A DNA stretch of 64,000 bases from contig NW_019775857.1 in NCBI RefSeq assembly GCF_001039355.2, positions 1,650,715-1,714,714 of the forward strand. The letters are read 5' to 3'. The position numbers were made by a program, and so were the translations under genes. Positions 1 through 24,668 of the stretch are shown piece by piece (within the stretch, counting starts at the first letter, position 1; every line of letters begins with the position of its first letter). The DNA comes from Lingula anatina. Lineage: Eukaryota; Brachiopoda; Lingulata; Lingulida; Lingulidae. The notes beneath the pieces were generated by a model that did not search any database, was not told the origin of the DNA, and was given only the letters and a program-made list of their open reading frames with translations.

Positions 1-1
1 A

Positions 2-11904
<11,903 letters not shown>

Positions 11905-14900
11905 TGGGCAGCATCCCAGATAGGACTGAATGTAATTAGTTCACAAGTACACTATTTTTCGAGACAAAAACATTGAATACAACCATATTGACAATCTATT
12001 AAATTTCTGTATGAATTGGATCTCATAGCACGATATGAACTCCTTCGGAATAACTGGTTTTCACCTCTTGAAGTAAAATGTTCTTATGTATTCTTATGTA
12101 TTCTTTTCCTTCCTATTTACTACCTTATTAGAAAGTCATTATTAAATGCTGTACTTCATGTAAAAGTGGAAGGAATCTGATATGTATAGTTTTTCTATGA
12201 GATAATCGTTGATATACAATGTACCTCTCATGAACTGAAGTGAAAAACATTATAGAGGCGGCACACATAATAACAAATTTCTTTAAAAAACGAAATAATT
12301 TTAATTTTAAGATGCATTAATGACACAATAACGTAAGCCGACGATATAAATGATATCCTGTTGATTTAAAGTTGCGTTGATTAGAGTCATTTATCCACTT
12401 AACATGAGACTCGTGTTATAAGTTGACTCTACTTTTGTACCCCTGTACCAATAATTTGTTGGTTTGTCTTTTTACACGCGTTTTCTTGCTTCATTCACAG
12501 ACTGTTTCAACACTGCCATAATACCTCTTGTCGTTTTTTTCCTATACATTATTGATCTTTAATGTTAGAGTGTCCCATGTGAAAAAAGGTAATTTTATGT
12601 AACAAAGTGTATTTAATTTGGTAATGTGTTTGTATTGGGTAAAGTGATTTTTTAGTCTGAGGAGCTTGATTTGGATTGCAACAGTTTGCAGTTTTACGTC
12701 CTCGTGACACGGTTGAATGTTTTTGCATTTTGCATCACCAGCATTACAAACTTTTCTTTATTCTAATGGAAGGTGTCTCCCAGAACGCTTCTAAAGCGAG
12801 GAGTCGACGTCCTTAAGGACAAACTCCTACATATCCGTTTCATCAAGGTTGCCCCTTGATACATGCAGTTAGCGTCCTCATCATTCCATCTCAATTAGCA
12901 ATCAGCAATTCTTCTTAAACACAAGATTTATTGGTCTTTGGGGACACATGAAGTTGCAGGTGAATATCTTAATGGCGTGACACAGTGTAAGAAAAATATC
13001 CATTTAACTATTTAGAACTGCACCTGATGCTATCCAGTGACCATTCAGACGAAGTAAGGCAAAGACATCAGGTAGGTTCCACTCCCAAAACGATGTAGCA
13101 TAGAGGAATCATGGGTGTTTCGCTTAAGATTCAAACTGGAGGGAAGTATCAGGTACGTCTCATACGATGTGTTACGAAGGATTTAACAACACATCCTGTT
13201 TAAGATTACTTTTCCATTGCCATCCAGGTCCAATTCATAATGTGTACTACGTGTGCATTTGGCTCCCGTAAGGTATTAAACTCGCAGGCGCCTGACCCAT
13301 ATTCCATCCTGTCCCGTCTGAAAGTTAAAGGTATTCTATCCAGGATTTTCCTGCCAAATCGGATTTTTCTTGAGAAAAAGAATTTTCCAGTCTCTTAAGA
13401 ATCATTGCTCAACATGTTCCGCGCTTTGCTTCGATCTTTTGGTATGCCATTTTTAAATTTAATTTAATACTAAATGTCTGGCAAGACATTTCGACTACTT
13501 TGTTTCCCTGATATCTCAGCAAAAAAGATAGACACCAGATACTTTTATTTGAGAGGTTTTATCGTTTTTTTAGGTTTGAATTTTAAAGTAGCTTTGCAGG
13601 ATGTGCAGGCATAGAAAATATGAATTCGGGATATTCCAAACATGTATGGTATACGTTCAAGCCCATCTGTTTTGCTGCAGACAAAAGACACGCCAGCTGT
13701 TTTGGCGTTAAATATCGATTTTGTTTTAAAATATGTTCCATGTCTTTTCAAGTGACAGGAATTCGTGATGGGAATATCAAGACAAAAGAAATATTGAAAT
13801 GGTACGAAAGCCTACTTCTTCATAAGTATAGGTTGGGGGATGGGAGATAGGAGAGGCACCTATGCAATCGGGCATATTAACAATGACCCTAGAATACCCA
13901 ACCGTTTAACAATGTGATAATAGATGTAAATCTTTAGGGTAAAATTTTAATTAACTTGATGGACTTTTGCTGTTTGGTTGCCTGGCTAGGATTTGGTATT
14001 CCCTATCATACAAAATTAGCCGTTTTTTCACACTCTGTGTTAACTCAGCATACTTGTAGATTTACGAATCAATTTTTGGGTTGCAATGCAAAAAGTCCTT
14101 TTTGGAGAAGTGCTGGACAGTTCCTTGTTACTTTGGAGATGTCATGAGTCGGGTTAGATACCATGCATTCTTTGAGAATTATTTATATCTCATTATTGGA
14201 GTTTGATTCCGTTTCTTACAAAGTGTCTTAGGTATGATTTAGAATAAGAATAAGAGTGGTCATGTCATTTAATCATTATTGAATATTTTACAAATCCTAT
14301 TGAAGGGCACTATATAAAACTTTGGGTAGGTGGATGGATGGAAGGATGAACGGATGAATGACTAGATGGTAAACCTGATAATGTTATTGTCAATGAACAG
14401 CAATGTTGCCAATATGGCTGGCTCCTTTGAGAACGCAATTGGCGTAAATGTCGTCTTGTACACTAGTGAACCGCTCCTCATTAACACCCTGCACTTTTAA
14501 TCGTCTGAGTGAGATTAATCATTATATAGAAACATATTGGAATTTGGGTGCCAGACTAATCCCCAGATGGCGGAATTGTGTTAATAACAATTGACTTGGG
14601 CGCTAGGCGGAGCACAGTGTCAGTGTTGACAAGCTAGGATTTGGGTGCTATGCAATTACCGAACTCGTATTAAATGAAAATTGTTGATCTAGATAAAGGC
14701 GTTCTGTTATTCTTGTATTCTTTTAAACTATCTTGTTGGTATTCTGGAATAAATTTTGTTCAATTTTGTGGTTCCTGTAAGTGGCATAAATAGCAAAATG
14801 GCATTTTTTGCTGTGGAAGTTTAATGATGACCGTTCTCATGAAAACGTTTTATTTATTTATTTATTTTTGAAGGGGAGAGGGGGAGCTAACCACCAGATG

Positions 14901-15142
14901 GTTTAGCAAAATGAGAAAAAAAGTTACAAATTTCCCTAATAAAGATTCCATCCAATCTTTAACTCTTTCCGTTGATGGATACACTGGGTGTCCTAAACAT
15001 CCATCCTGTATTACCAATGAGAGTTGGCCTTTTGAGCTACAACATATTGGCACGAATATTTTATGTCGACAATTATATACGAATCGTTAGCTGTTGGCAA
15101 AAAATCCAGAAAACAAAACTCATGTTGTTACAACAGAATGGC
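11905..15142. other. Intergenic, no gene seen
   Basis: No open frame here has recognisable protein features and I see no splice-bounded coding blocks. It holds an ATTAAA at 12141-12146 that could end the VWDE-like transcript. There is a short GGAT-rich run at about 14327-14370 next to GGCACTATATAAA (about 14310), which resembles the tail of some invertebrate SINE/LINE elements; I could not confirm an element. Confidence 0.6.
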
Positions 15143-18100
15143 AAAGACCTCAGAAGTACATTAATCTTATTTGGGATCTACCACCAGAGAGCAGAATCGA
15201 ACCAAAAGGCGATATCTCTTACTTTGTTATCCATTTTCATTTTAAAAAAGACAAGCAAGCGCTAGCGTGCAGTTCATCTAATGGCCACCGTAGGTAGGCG
15301 GGACTTAATAACAAGCAGATACCCAAGAGCAGGGAGTTTGACCGGGCTTGACCGGTGTATTCCTTGAAAACTTTCGTGCAGACTTTCGCCAGTCGGCTGT
15401 TACGTTCAGTAGACTATATCCGTTTAAGTAAGCGGCCAGTTAAATTAATTGATATATGGTATGATTAACTGAGATGAAAAATAAATAGATAAATAAGTAT
15501 ATAAAGAAATAAACAAATAAGAATGTTAGTACATTCTGCGTGTCCAACTCTACTCATGGTGGTTAGAAAAAAACAAAAATGATAAAATCAAAGGCATACT
15601 TCTGGAAAATTATATGTACGTAAATTGCAGTATACCGACTTTGGTCTTTGTAAGGGGTGCTACATTAAATTATGTTGAACAATTAAAATGTCCAAAAAAC
15701 AAGCATACTTTCTTTGCTCTATGTTTTTTTTCGGAAAACAGCATAGAACAAATTATTGTACCTAGGCAGCTTGCTTTGCTGTTGCTTCATTGCAACTTTC
15801 CATTCCCCGCAGACCCCTTCCAACTGATTAAAAAGCTGTCTAATTTGACTCCAGTATATATTAAATTTGTGGAGTTGAATGCATGTAATATTATTTTTCT
15901 GTATTTAATGATGGAAACAGGCGAACATAAAGACAGACAGACAGACAGATAGACAGCCACACAGTTGCTTTGTATTGATTGGCAGCAGAAGATACCTACC
16001 TACAAAAAACTCTAATCTTTTTTTCGAAAGACAAAGCGAAAAGGGCTATCTTAAAAGCATCTAGTATAACTTCACTGCTTATTTAATTAAGACTTTGTTT
16101 TAACTTCCCTTTGGTATCTGGATGCTTAAAAGCCATGCCCCAGTCGTATACTAACATTACATTTTGTAGCTAACCCATGGTGACAGTTGCACCAGGTTTT
16201 ATTCACACAAGCCACCATGTAACACAAAAGGAGACAATTATTTTAAAGAAATGGGCCAAGTCAAAGCAAGATGCTGTCCCCTTTTCTTGGAAAAGAATGT
16301 AGTTCTGCAACCACTCACATATCAACAGCTAAAGCAACGAGGCCGCCGCTAATTTATACACGTAAGCACGTAACAATAACTGTAGAGAAACTATATAGCC
16401 ATAATGTCATAACGACATACTGGCACATGTATAAAACTGTTCTGATTAAAAAATCTTTCACCATTTTATCTTTTCCTTTAATGTAAGTAGCAAGATTTTT
16501 GTACATTTTTTTGTCTGTTTGTTTTTTTTTTTTTTTTTTTTCTCCAGTCAGTCTAGTCTTTTTACAGTGTCGCGTCTGTCATTAAAAACAAGGTATTGGG
16601 CGTTCAAGACTATTGACTCATTCGGCCTTATGCATATAATGGTACCGTGGCTAAAAATTAAGTCGGCTGTCTCTCGGTTGGACCGGTTATTCAAAATGAC
16701 GATCTGCGATCAAACATATGGAGTGATGGCGCGCACAACCTGAAGATGCTGAAATCACGTACGATATGAAATATGATTGAGTTGACATGTCTTTTCGGTA
16801 AAGATAGTTCGTATTCGCACAGTGTTGTCGTAGCCGATGGCATTTTATTTCGAATGGATGAAGCTGGGCTGATCAGCACATAATTAAGTAAAGGTGAACA
16901 TGAGATTACGTTAATCCACGATGCTTTTTACTTAATGACATGCGTGGTACCTAAAACCTGATGGGAGAACTGTTAATACTTTTTTGCCATGACTATTTGA
17001 TAACATTTTGTGGCCGGGAATCTTTAACGAACAATTTCCGATGAAAGATAATGTATACCGTTCACAAACCACTTTGTTCGTTGGATAATGAACCTCGCCG
17101 ACTAGAGGACAAATTACGAAACTCTTTAAAAGATCAACTGCACTAATAATAGATTGAATGCAACAGACTGCAAACATGCCGATTATTGCGCGCTGTTGTT
17201 AGATTGAAACACCTTCCTGCCACTTCGCCACTTCACTCAGAGCTACGGATTTTATTCGTTTTGACCAAGGAATTATCAGCCATCGAAATACAGCCTGTGG
17301 TGCTTGATTAATAAGCTTTAATGTTGGCAACTCGTGGGATAGAGCAAAATGCACTGGTATACTTATTATGAAAATCGTCTTATTGATTTTGGCAATAATA
17401 TAGTCCTAAGCTTGGAACGTATGCAAACACCATAAAAAGCCAAAGTAAGCCGTGCGTCGGCGTTTTCTAGGTATCTCAACGAAATATATAGCTTGACGGT
17501 GTTTTCATTATACTTCGTGTGTGACAGCCAGCCACTAGAACGATGCCAAGTACTAGGCTGTCGTCAGAAATGCACAGACAAATATAAAGGTAAGTGAAAT
17601 AGTCCTATTTTACTTGTCAAGCCTTGATTTACAACGTGAGCTTTGATAGCTTTTTGTAATACTATTGGTTTTATAACCATCGTTAATAGGCATACGTGTA
17701 TGTGTAATGCTTTCACGCCAGACGCACAAAAATATTTTAGCCGTCACTTAAGTGTTTCTGCTGCATTTAAAGTACTATCATGGAAGCTGTGATATTGAAA
17801 CCCATTATCGGAATTAATTTATCAATATCGTGCCATATCTATTAATCTTGATGCTGAAAAATTAATTTTTATCACAAACATCACCCCCTCTTTAAATATG
17901 TCATGAAAGCATGGTTCATATGTGCAGTTAATAGACATACCTCACTCGCATTCAATATCGAACAGCAAGATAGCGAAGCCAACAAAAAGCCAATATAAAC
18001 AGTTTTTTCTCAGAAAAGAGCATATAGACCTTAGTTCGTATTCATACAATGTTGTCGTAGCTGATGGCATTTTATTTCGATTTCACTTACGCAATTAAGT

Positions 18101-21100
18101 AGATGGTTTAGTCTTAAAGATGATTAAAATCGTATCTAAACAGTGGTGAATTTACATAGCGTGCCCTTAGTGGAAACCTAAAAGATAGGCCCTAGTTTTC
18201 AAATGCAACCAACCAATACCTTACATAAAAGCAAATAATGTTAAAGACAATACCTGGATGTCACCCTGGTAGGGGTATAGGAACTCAACAGGAAAATGTT
18301 TCCTTCGTGAATGATCAAAGATATGGCTATTAGTCGCAGGCACGGCGAATCGTTTGAAAAATTAGCTTAGACATTAAATATAAAAATAAACATTCAAATA
18401 CATATAAATATACCTCTACTTAAAATATATGTTTTTACTAAATATAGAAATTTATTCAAAATTAATTTCTTTGCTTTGGAAGTTAAAATACTATTAGATA
18501 CGGCGTCGCCAATCTGTTGAATCCAATCGACAATTGGTGACTAGATTCAGTGCTATTTACTGTAAACCAGCGGTACAAAATGTTCCCAAACACATCCAGT
18601 GATAAACTCATTTCATCTATCAGTAATCTAGTGCTTTTGCGAGTTCTCAACTTCTGCATTATTTACCATATTTGACTCGTCTTTATAGACAATTTCTCTC
18701 TGGAGGAAAAAGTTGAATGTTGAAGATAGCGAAATTTGAATATCAGTGCTTTCCTTTATCGCAGCAGAAAAGGCGTATTGAGGGCGATCATTTGACGGCA
18801 TGAATCTGAAGAGAAAGCAGGGAGCGGCAACAGCGAAAACAGCGGCAAAAGCTCGTGTCGTTAGAATGTAATCTAATAAAGTGCATATATGTTATCAATA
18901 GAACGGGTATTATCTGGCAGGGAACGTTACTCTAAGCCGTTCTTGGATAAGAAAAAGATTGATGCAGCGGTCAATAAAATGTAACAGCGAAAGCTTTTCG
19001 AAAAGTCGACATTTACAATACAAGGAAATTTGATTTATTTCAGAGGATTGGAACATACATACACACTCGGCTTGCAGTGGGAAGAGATATGATATGATGT
19101 GAGAATGGAACACACAGTGGTAAAATGGTTGCCTTTAAGCCTGGCGACACAATAAAGGTATATCCCAACAGAACCCGACGTCGGCTTTAATACTCACGGT
19201 CTTCGGTACCTTCAGATTAGTTATAGGTGAGTACCACCACGATTCTCTGTAGTACGATGTCAAGTCATCCGTAGTAAGTGGGCCTGAATTATTCATCACG
19301 ATATTGCTAAAAACAAAGTCGTGGGAGTATTTTATCGGCATTGCTTACCTGACAAAGATAAGTACTTGTATTTCATTCATTGGGCTAAAATATTTTTCTA
19401 CAAGTACTGAATTTTGCTTTTTGCTTAATTCCGTCCCTCATTCGTGTTATACTTTTGGTTTTTATCGTCGTTTCAGGTAATCTAAATCACTGTTTTTCAG
19501 CATAAATTCATTCCTTAATATGATGAAATTACATTATATTTATTCGTCTTTTGTATCGTACATTTCACATTAACTAATTACGTAAATAATGGTTCAAAAT
19601 GGTAAAAGCAAGACCAGAGTTCGGAACACTGTTTAATCCAGACAATTTTAGAGCCCTACAATTAATTAATTAATTGTTTATTAGAATTAAACTGATTCCT
19701 GGTTTTTAAAGGTGTGCCCCAGCTAATCGTGCCATTACCTGTTTCCGCGCAAGACGTTCCCCTTGCCTACTAATAAATAGTACACTTTCAACTTTTATTT
19801 AATATAAACTATTTAGTCACAAAATCAATAGCTATGAAATCTTCGCATGTAAACAACCATTTCATGAGTTTGTTCTCTTCATCATAAGTTCATATCACAT
19901 TGATATATTCCTTAATCAATGTCTGGATGCCTTGCCCTTTAAAAGCTGATCTTAACCCGCAATAAATGAGTTGCCAGCTCCGGGCATTGTATGGCGGAAT
20001 ATGAACTCTTGAGATGAACTTGCTTTTAACGAGAATGAAGCCCACGTTAACAAGTACTGCCGGCTTTCGTTAAAACTCTCTTTTGTTAATCTAGTCTGTG
20101 GGTCTCTCAGTGCTCAAATACTAAAATGCCAATGCTTTCCAATGTCATTTCTCTGAGAGCAGAATAAACAAATGGCCAAAGAATGACTATTGAAGGCGAT
20201 GCTGGCGACTAAGTGCGCCTTACATGAAGACAAGGTGCTATCAGTAGTGTGCATAATGCCTTTAGTCCATTATCCTTAACAGTTGATCTGGATGGAAATG
20301 TTCGTTAAAAGTAAACATTAGGGGTTTATTGGCCCTCATAAACTATGCAATTTGCAAAACCATTCCATGGACAAAATGTGGAAAGTGCGTTATATGTGAT
20401 TCAATTCCCTATTTTCATGACCCTCGCGGGTTTGCGCGTTCGTCTTTGTCAAACACATCTTAACAGCCGCGGCATATAGTCCAATTAAAAACGAATACAC
20501 ATAAACACGACCGTACCATTGTTGTCCATATGGAGATCCATTTTTGATGTTCAAAATAGGCATGAAATGGACTATAATGTAGCTGTTGCATAAATTGTCG
20601 ATTAGAGGTAGGAATGACAGTGTAGATGGATTTGTATAGCATGATGTAGGATTGTTTCCGGAATTAAATGTTAGTGGTTTTAAGAGGGGTAAGGGCTGTC
20701 GTGAAAACGGACGTCTCACAAATTCTTTGTACCATGGAACTGTGTTGCAGATAAAGAGGGGAGAGGTTTTATCAATAAATCATTTCCCAGGGAATTGACC
20801 ATTTTCTTGATATCCCTAATCCCTCTGAAAACCACCATAATTTGATTTCGGAAACAATCTTAAATTGTTTCACAAAACAATTTACGCTGGCATCCGTTCA
20901 AAGCAGAGGGGTAATCGCGGACCTTCGACATTTTGCTACATCGATAAGTTGATTACAAGTCAAAGCGAATCTCACAATGATGGAATTTCGCATGATGAGA
21001 ACATTAAATATGTGCACAGACACATCAATAGATTACAGTTATTGCCAAGCCGCTGCAATTTATAAATGAGAACATGTCGAAAAACGGAGACAACTGCGCT

Positions 21101-22229
21101 TAACCCATGCAATAAATCTAAGCCTCAGATGAAATGATACCTTTTCTCTGGTGAAAGCTAGCAGTTTTCATTACACGTATAACACATATCAGACATATGA
21201 TAGACGCAGATTGTTATATTATATAAAGCGACTTCGGGCTGCAGTCTAGTAATATTTGGTTCTAAAAGTAGTGCTGTTTCCCTGACGAGTCGATGGCATG
21301 CATATGAAGAAACATTTTAAAAACAGCATTCTTCCTGTAAAATGATACTGATAGTTCCCAGAAGTGTGATTGATTGTCCTTATAGCGAAAATACATGTAC
21401 AATTGTTAAAATTACTTTTCATGTTTTTTTTACCTAATCTCCATATTGATTAACATGGCATGAATGTAGGGAATAAAGGGTCGCATGCAAACGAAAATGT
21501 TAAAGAAAACATGTTAAAGAAAATGCATGCATGCACGTATTAAGCATTCATTACGAGCATTATGCTGACCCTGTAATTACCGGGAAATTAATTTCTGGTG
21601 CTGCAGCAAACAAACCTAATTAAGGCTACACGATAGATCCCTCTTACATTATCCCCATTCATTATGAAATAAATCGGGACCCCAAATCGGTTTGTCATCT
21701 GTCCTCCGTGTAACAACGTGATAATTGGATAAATGATCATCAGGTACCAAGGCCCCATTTACTTGTTATGCTGTACATCACCATGACATTTACTTCTCTA
21801 GGCCTGGCCTCGTGACTTCGTGATTGGTTCCTTTGGGTGCAATTCCTGATGCTGAATGGTTCCCACCGCAAGGAGGGGTAGTTTGTCTGAATGACAGCTA
21901 TAAGCGTTTATTAACCTAACAGCACCGCAATGAAGGTATCTTAATTATAGGAAGAAAAATCAAAGCTAAATTGATTCTGAACTGGAAAGCCCGTGGGATT
22001 TTGTTCTTTCGCCATGCGTCTAGTTGCTTTGTTGTAGAAAAACCACATCAGTTTGCCTTTGCAAGACATGCATTCTGCGAACATGAATACACCGTACAAA
22101 GGGCGTCCTGTCTTGTCCTGACTGAATGTGGTTCTCAAACAGTGTGGGAAAACAATTCCATAGGCGAAGTCAATAGTGCGGCCAAAGAGGCAAATGGATT
22201 TTTGTGAATCTTCTCGTCAGCTGAAATTT
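15143..22229. repeat. 7-kb tandem block, copy A
   Basis: Non-coding block that recurs almost base for base at 22231-29297. Matching words run from AAAGACCTCAGAAGTAC at 15143 (22233 in copy B) to CTCGTCAGCTGAAATT at the end. A and B differ by scattered substitutions and small indels, for example about 30 extra bases in A near 18240 and about 15 extra bases in B near 23555. The single N at 22230 directly after the block marks an assembly join. The divergence looks allelic, so A may be the other haplotype rather than a genomic duplication. Open frames inside are short and equally present in both copies. Confidence 0.85.
17484..17589 (+). promoter_or_regulatory. Candidate TATA promoter and non-coding first exon (copy A)
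   Basis: ATATATA at 17484-17490 is followed about 25-30 bp later by a possible start region (about 17515). A 75-bp segment then ends in AAAG|GTAAGT (exon end 17589). It contains an ATG at 17543 opening a 14-codon frame that stops just before the donor. That fits an untranslated first exon, perhaps spliced to the acceptor at 30807 of the small membrane protein gene. This is inferred from signals only. Confidence 0.35.
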
Positions 22230-22230
22230 N
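22230..22230. other. Single-N assembly join
   Basis: One N sits exactly where copy A of the 7-kb block stops and copy B begins, so it reads as a join between contigs. Confidence 0.8.
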
Positions 22231-24562
22231 GAAAAGACCTCAGAAGTACATTAATCTTATTTTGGGGATCTACCACCAGAGAGCAGAATCGAACCAAAAG
22301 GCGATATCTCTTACTTTAGTTATCCATTTCATTTTAAAAAGACAAGCAAGCGCTAGCGTGCAGTTCATCTAATGGCCACCGTAGGTAGGCGTGACTTAAT
22401 AATAAGCAGATACCCAAGAGCTTGACCGGTGTATTCCTTGAAAACTTTCGTGCAGACTTTCGCCAGTCGGCTGTTACGTTCAGTAGACTATATCCGTTTA
22501 AGTAAGCGGCCAGTTAAATTAATTGATATATGGTATGATTAACTGAGATGAAAAAATAAATAGATAAATAAGTATATAAAGAAATAAACAAATAAGAATG
22601 TTAGTACATTCTGCGTGTCCAACTCTACTCATGGTGGTTAGAAAAAAACAAAAATGATAAAATCAAAGGCATACTTCTGGAAAATTATATGTACGTAAAT
22701 TGCAGTATAACGACTTTGGTCTTTGTAAGGGGTGCTACATTAAATTATGTTGAACAATTAAAATGTCTAAAAAACAAGCATACTTTCTTTGCTCTATGTT
22801 TTTTTTTCGGAAAACAGCATAGAACAAATTATTGTACCTAGGCAGCTTGCTTTGCTGTTGCTTCATTGCAACTTTCCATTCCCCGCAGACCCCTTCCAAC
22901 TGATTAAAAAGCTGTCTAATTTGACTCCAGTATATATTAAATTTGTGGAGTTGAATGCATGTAATATTATTTTTCTGTATTTAATGATGGAAACAGGCGA
23001 ACATAAAGACAGACAGACAGACAGATAGACAGCCACACAGTTGCTTTGTATTGATTGGCAGCAGAAGATACCTACCTACAAAAAACTCTAATCTTTGTTT
23101 CGAAAGACAAAGCGAAAAGGGCTATCTTAAAAGCATCTAGTATAACTTCACTGCTTATTTAATTAAGACTTTGTTTTAACTTCCCTTTGGTATCTGGATG
23201 CTTAAAAGCCATGCCCCAGTCGTATACTAACATTACATTTTGTAGCTAACCCATGGTGACAGTTGCACCAGGTTTTATTCACACAAGCCACCATGTAACA
23301 CAAAAGGAGACAATTATTTTAAAGAAATGGGCCAAGTCAAAGCAAGATGCTGTCCCCTTTTCTTAGAAAAGAATGTAGTTCTGCAACCACTCACAATTCA
23401 ACAGCGGCCGCCGCTACTTTATACACGTAAGCACGTAAGCAATAACTGTAGAGAAACTATATAGCCATAATGTCATAACGACATACTGGCACATGTATAA
23501 AACTGTTCTGATTAAAACATCTTACACCATTTTATCTTTTCCTTTAATGTAACTACTCACATAGAAAAGTAGCAAGTTTTTTGTATATTTTTTGTCTGTT
23601 TGGTTTTTTTTTTTTTTTTTCTCCAGTCAGTCTAGTCTTTTTACAGTGTCGCGTCTGTCATTAAAAACAAGGTATTGGGCGTTCAAGACTATTGACTCAT
23701 TCGGCCTAATGCATATAATGGTACCGTGGCTAAAAATTAAGTCGGCTGTCTCTCGGTTGGACCGGTTATTCAAAATGACGATCTGCGATCAAACATATGG
23801 AGTGATGGCGCGCACAACCTGAAGATGCTGAAATCACGTACGATATGAAATGTGATTGATTTGACATGTCTTTTCGGTAAAGATAGTTCGTATTCTCACA
23901 GTGTTGTCGTAGCCGATGGCATTTTATTTCGAATGGATGAAGCAGGGCTGATCAGCACATAATTAAGTAAAGGTGAACAAGAGATTACGTTAATCCACGA
24001 TGCTTTTTACTTAATGACATGCGTGGTACCTAAAACCTGATGGGAGAACTGTTAATACTTTTTTGCCATTACTATTTGATAACATTTTGCGGCCGGGAAT
24101 CTTTAACGAACAATTTCCGATAAAAGATAGTGTATACCGTTCACAAACCACTTTGTTCGTTGGATAATGAACCTCGCCGACTAGAGGACAAATTACGAAA
24201 CTCTTTAAAAGATCAACAGCACCAATAATAGATTGAATGCAACAGACTGCAAACATGCCGATTATTGCGCGCTGTTGTTAGATTGAAACACCTTCCTGCC
24301 ACTTTGCCACTTCACTCAGAGCTACGGATTTTATTCGTTTTGACCAAGGAATTATCAGCCATCGAAATACAGCCTGTGGTGCTTGATTAATAAGCTTTAA
24401 TGTTGGCAACTCGTGGGATAGAGCAAAATGCACTGGTATACTTATTATGAAAATCGTCTTATTGATTTTGGCAATAATATAGTCCTAAGCTTGGAACGTA
24501 TGCAAACACCATAAAAAGCCAAAGTAAGCCGTGCGTCGGCGTTTTCTAGGTATCTCAACGAA

Positions 24563-24668
24563 ATATATAGCTTGACGGTGTTTTCATTATACTTCGTGTG
24601 TGACAGCCAGCCACTAGAACAATGCCAAGTACTAGGCTGTCGTCAGAAATGCACAGACAAATATAAAG
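24563..24668 (+). promoter_or_regulatory. Candidate TATA promoter and non-coding first exon (copy B)
   Basis: Second copy of the signals at 17484-17589. The TATA-like element, the small upstream frame (ATG at 24622) and the AAAG|GTAAGT donor at 24668/24669 are all kept. Confidence 0.35.

Noticed and set aside
15614-15952. 112-codon frame, partly repeated at 22789
   Set aside because: It ends in a GACA tetranucleotide repeat and is truncated by a frameshift in copy B, so it is not conserved as coding.
20390-20719. 109-codon minus-strand frame repeated at 27454
   Set aside because: No recognisable domain; the two copies differ only by allelic-type changes, including non-conservative ones.
21971-22207. 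Frame of 78 codons, and its antisense, present in all copies (also 29039, 30468)
   Set aside because: The copies appear to be haplotypes or assembly duplicates, so their shared openness is not evidence of selection; no domain or splice context.
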